Assembly: GCF_016463975.1 (NCBI RefSeq)
Contig: NZ_JAEMNX010000009.1
Coordinates: forward strand, 62,001 to 126,000
Origin: Marinomonas transparens
GTDB taxonomy: Bacteria > Pseudomonadota > Gammaproteobacteria > Pseudomonadales > Marinomonadaceae
Direction of reading: 5' to 3'
DNA length: 64,000 nucleotides
Below the pieces are notes generated by a model. That model ran no database searches, was not told where the DNA came from, and saw only the letters and a list, made by a program, of their open reading frames with translations. Of the stretch, positions 62,837 through 64,000 are shown in pieces. Within the stretch, counting starts at the first letter, position 1. Each line of letters begins with the position of its first letter. A program made the translations under genes and the position numbers.

Positions 62837-63602
62837 GCCATTGCGGCACAGCCATCTGCGCATGGTGAAGACGTATCAAATCCGCTTGATAAGCGGATTC
62901 TATATAAGGCTTGGCAGTTAAATCCGCAGGTTTCCCTTGAAACATCAATCGCCCATTATCCAACAACACAAGTCGGTCGCCATAAAGTGCCGCAAGGTTA
63001 ATATCATGAATCACACACAATACAGCCAACCCTTTTGCCGACAAGGTTTTTAATAAACGCAGCACTCTTTGCTGCTGTTCAAGATCCAAGGCTGCTATGG
63101 GCTCATCTAACAATAAATAGCACCCAGAAAGATCATCATTGCCTGCCAATAATTGCACTAAGACTCTCGCCAATTGTGCTCTCTGCTGCTCACCACCAGA
63201 TAAACTGTTGTAATCACGCTTCTGCATATTGGGCAAGCCAACATCCATTAGTGTTCTTTGTATTAACTCATCAGCCTGTTTCACACCTAAAGACCAAGGC
63301 GCTAACCCAAGCGAGACCACCTGCTCAACGGTAAAGTTAAAAACCATAGTCACCTGCTGAGTAAGAACGGCTCGTTTCTTGGCTAACGTCTCAATAGGGA
63401 ACGCCGACAAGGGTTTGGCTTCTAATAAAATCTCTCCGGCATCCCCATGAACCGCCCCAGACAAACAAGACAACAAGGTGGATTTCCCTGCGCCATTCGG
63501 GCCAAGAACCATAAGTAACTCACCGGATTCTAGCGACATAGAAACGCAATCAAGCAGCAAATTTCCACCACGCGATAGAGACACATTATTCGCCTGTAGC
63601 AT
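62823..63602 (-). CDS. hmuV: Hemin ABC transporter ATPase HmuV
   Basis: A 259-residue ABC ATPase. Walker A GPNGAGKSTLLSCLSG, LTQQVTMVFNFTVEQVVSLG (typical of HmuV), signature LSGGEQQRAQLARVLVQL, Walker B YLLLDEPIAALDL, and IHDINLAALYGDR. HmuV powers heme import. The start overlaps the hmuU stop by one base (TAATG). Confidence 0.9.
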   Translation of the reverse strand: MLQANNVSLSRGGNLLLDCVSMSLESGELLMVLGPNGAGKSTLLSCLSGAVHGDAGEILLEAKPLSAFPIETLAKKRAVLTQQVTMVFNFTVEQVVSLGLAPWSLGVKQADELIQRTLMDVGLPNMQKRDYNSLSGGEQQRAQLARVLVQLLAGNDDLSGCYLLLDEPIAALDLEQQQRVLRLLKTLSAKGLAVLCVIHDINLAALYGDRLVLLDNGRLMFQGKPADLTAKPYIESAYQADLIRLHHAQMAVPQWQFQV

Positions 63603-64000
63603 TAGCGTGATTCCTTAATATTGTTGATCAATAGCCATAAAAAGAATGGCCCACCAAGCAAGCTCGTCACTAAACCAACAGGCAGCTCAGCGGGAATCAC
63701 CAATAAACGCGCCACAGTATCTGCTCCCGTTAATAGAGCTGCGCCTAATAGAGCCGAGCAAGGCACTACCAAACGATTATCGGAGCCAAAAAGTAACCTT
63801 ACTAAATGGGGAACCATCAAACCGACAAAGCCAATCAGACCGGCAAACGCCACCGTGATACCAACACATAAAGCCACTACAGCCACAAGACGAAACTTAA
63901 AACGCTCAACGTTTAACCCAAGGTAACGGGCTTCCTCTTCACCTAAGAGCAATAAATTCAGATTCTTAGATTGGCGGAAAACATAGCCACAAATAGGTAA
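63602..64000 (-). CDS. hmuU: Hemin ABC transporter permease HmuU (5' part outside the window)
   Basis: C-terminal 132 codons of a FecCD-family permease, running off the right edge. LLLGEEEARYLGLNVERFKFRLV and VAFAGLIGFVGLMVPHLVRLLFGSDNRLVVPCSALLGAALL are typical of HmuU/BtuC permeases, and the protein ends with PFFLWLLINNIKESR. Coupled to hmuV. Iron regulation is likely but the promoter is not in view. Confidence 0.9.
   Translation of the reverse strand, partial: LPICGYVFRQSKNLNLLLLGEEEARYLGLNVERFKFRLVAVVALCVGITVAFAGLIGFVGLMVPHLVRLLFGSDNRLVVPCSALLGAALLTGADTVARLLVIPAELPVGLVTSLLGGPFFLWLLINNIKESR

Overview
The window looks like a chromosomal segment of a marine gammaproteobacterium of the Oceanospirillales type, most plausibly Marinomonas or a close relative. 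This is inferred from AT-leaning base composition, the gene content (pipecolate catabolism cluster, pobA/pobR, several binding-protein transporters) and the flavour of the proteins; no rRNA or tRNA is present to confirm it. I see no CRISPR array, prophage or complete insertion sequence.

Layout. 1-3.8 kb: livK-livH-livM-livG branched-chain amino acid ABC transporter, minus strand, livG cut by the window edge. 4.5-9.7 kb: gpmI-envC-ctpA-yibQ, a cell-envelope operon. 9.8-15.7 kb: a lysine/pipecolate catabolic island (LysR, amaA, amaB, LysR, DUF1338 2-oxoadipate enzyme). 15.8-17.1 kb: yibN-grxC-secB. 17.2-20.7 kb: a 42-residue membrane protein followed by three lipoprotein genes including lpoB. 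20.8-23.2 kb: divergent pobA/pobR. 23.3-29 kb: a small protein, an EAL-CBS-GGDEF protein, an LpxH-like phosphoesterase, and a DnaQ-type exonuclease paired with a cNMP/CBS/DUF294 protein. 29.1-32.8 kb: fecBCDE behind a perfect Fur-like palindrome. 32.8-36.5 kb: small metabolic genes, a LysE exporter and an AraC regulator whose convergent 3' ends are separated by an IS5-type MITE. 36.5-39.0 kb: GH114 protein, a DapF-fold protein lacking both catalytic cysteines, and a NarL-type regulator.

39.2-43.9 kb holds mobile-element relics (a solo IS5-type end and an internally deleted IS1111/IS110 mini-element), then dgkA, eptA and an RstAB-like two-component system. This block sits between the NarL-type regulator and a cache-domain NarX-type kinase (44.0-45.4 kb), which may once have been neighbours. 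45.5-48.6 kb: TRAP transporter dctPQM with a TakP-like binding protein. 48.8-53.3 kb: galM, an SGNH hydrolase, a DUF2202 protein, GNAT, ElyC and a membrane protein. 53.5-55.8 kb: trpR-trpE-trpG with a trp-operator-like palindrome. 55.9-56.8 kb: a type II toxin-antitoxin locus in which toxin and antitoxin form one ORF. 56.8-58 kb: small proteins. 58.2-62.8 kb: sbp-cysT-cysW-cysA sulfate uptake and a HAD phosphatase. 62.8-64 kb: hmuV and the 3' part of hmuU.

The most unusual items are the fused toxin-antitoxin ORF, the double Cys-to-Ser DapF homologue, the MITE that supplies the stop of araC and (as target site) the stop of lysE, and the eptA-dgkA-RstAB block bordered by nested IS relics. All functional names come from reading protein motifs by eye; no database search was possible.
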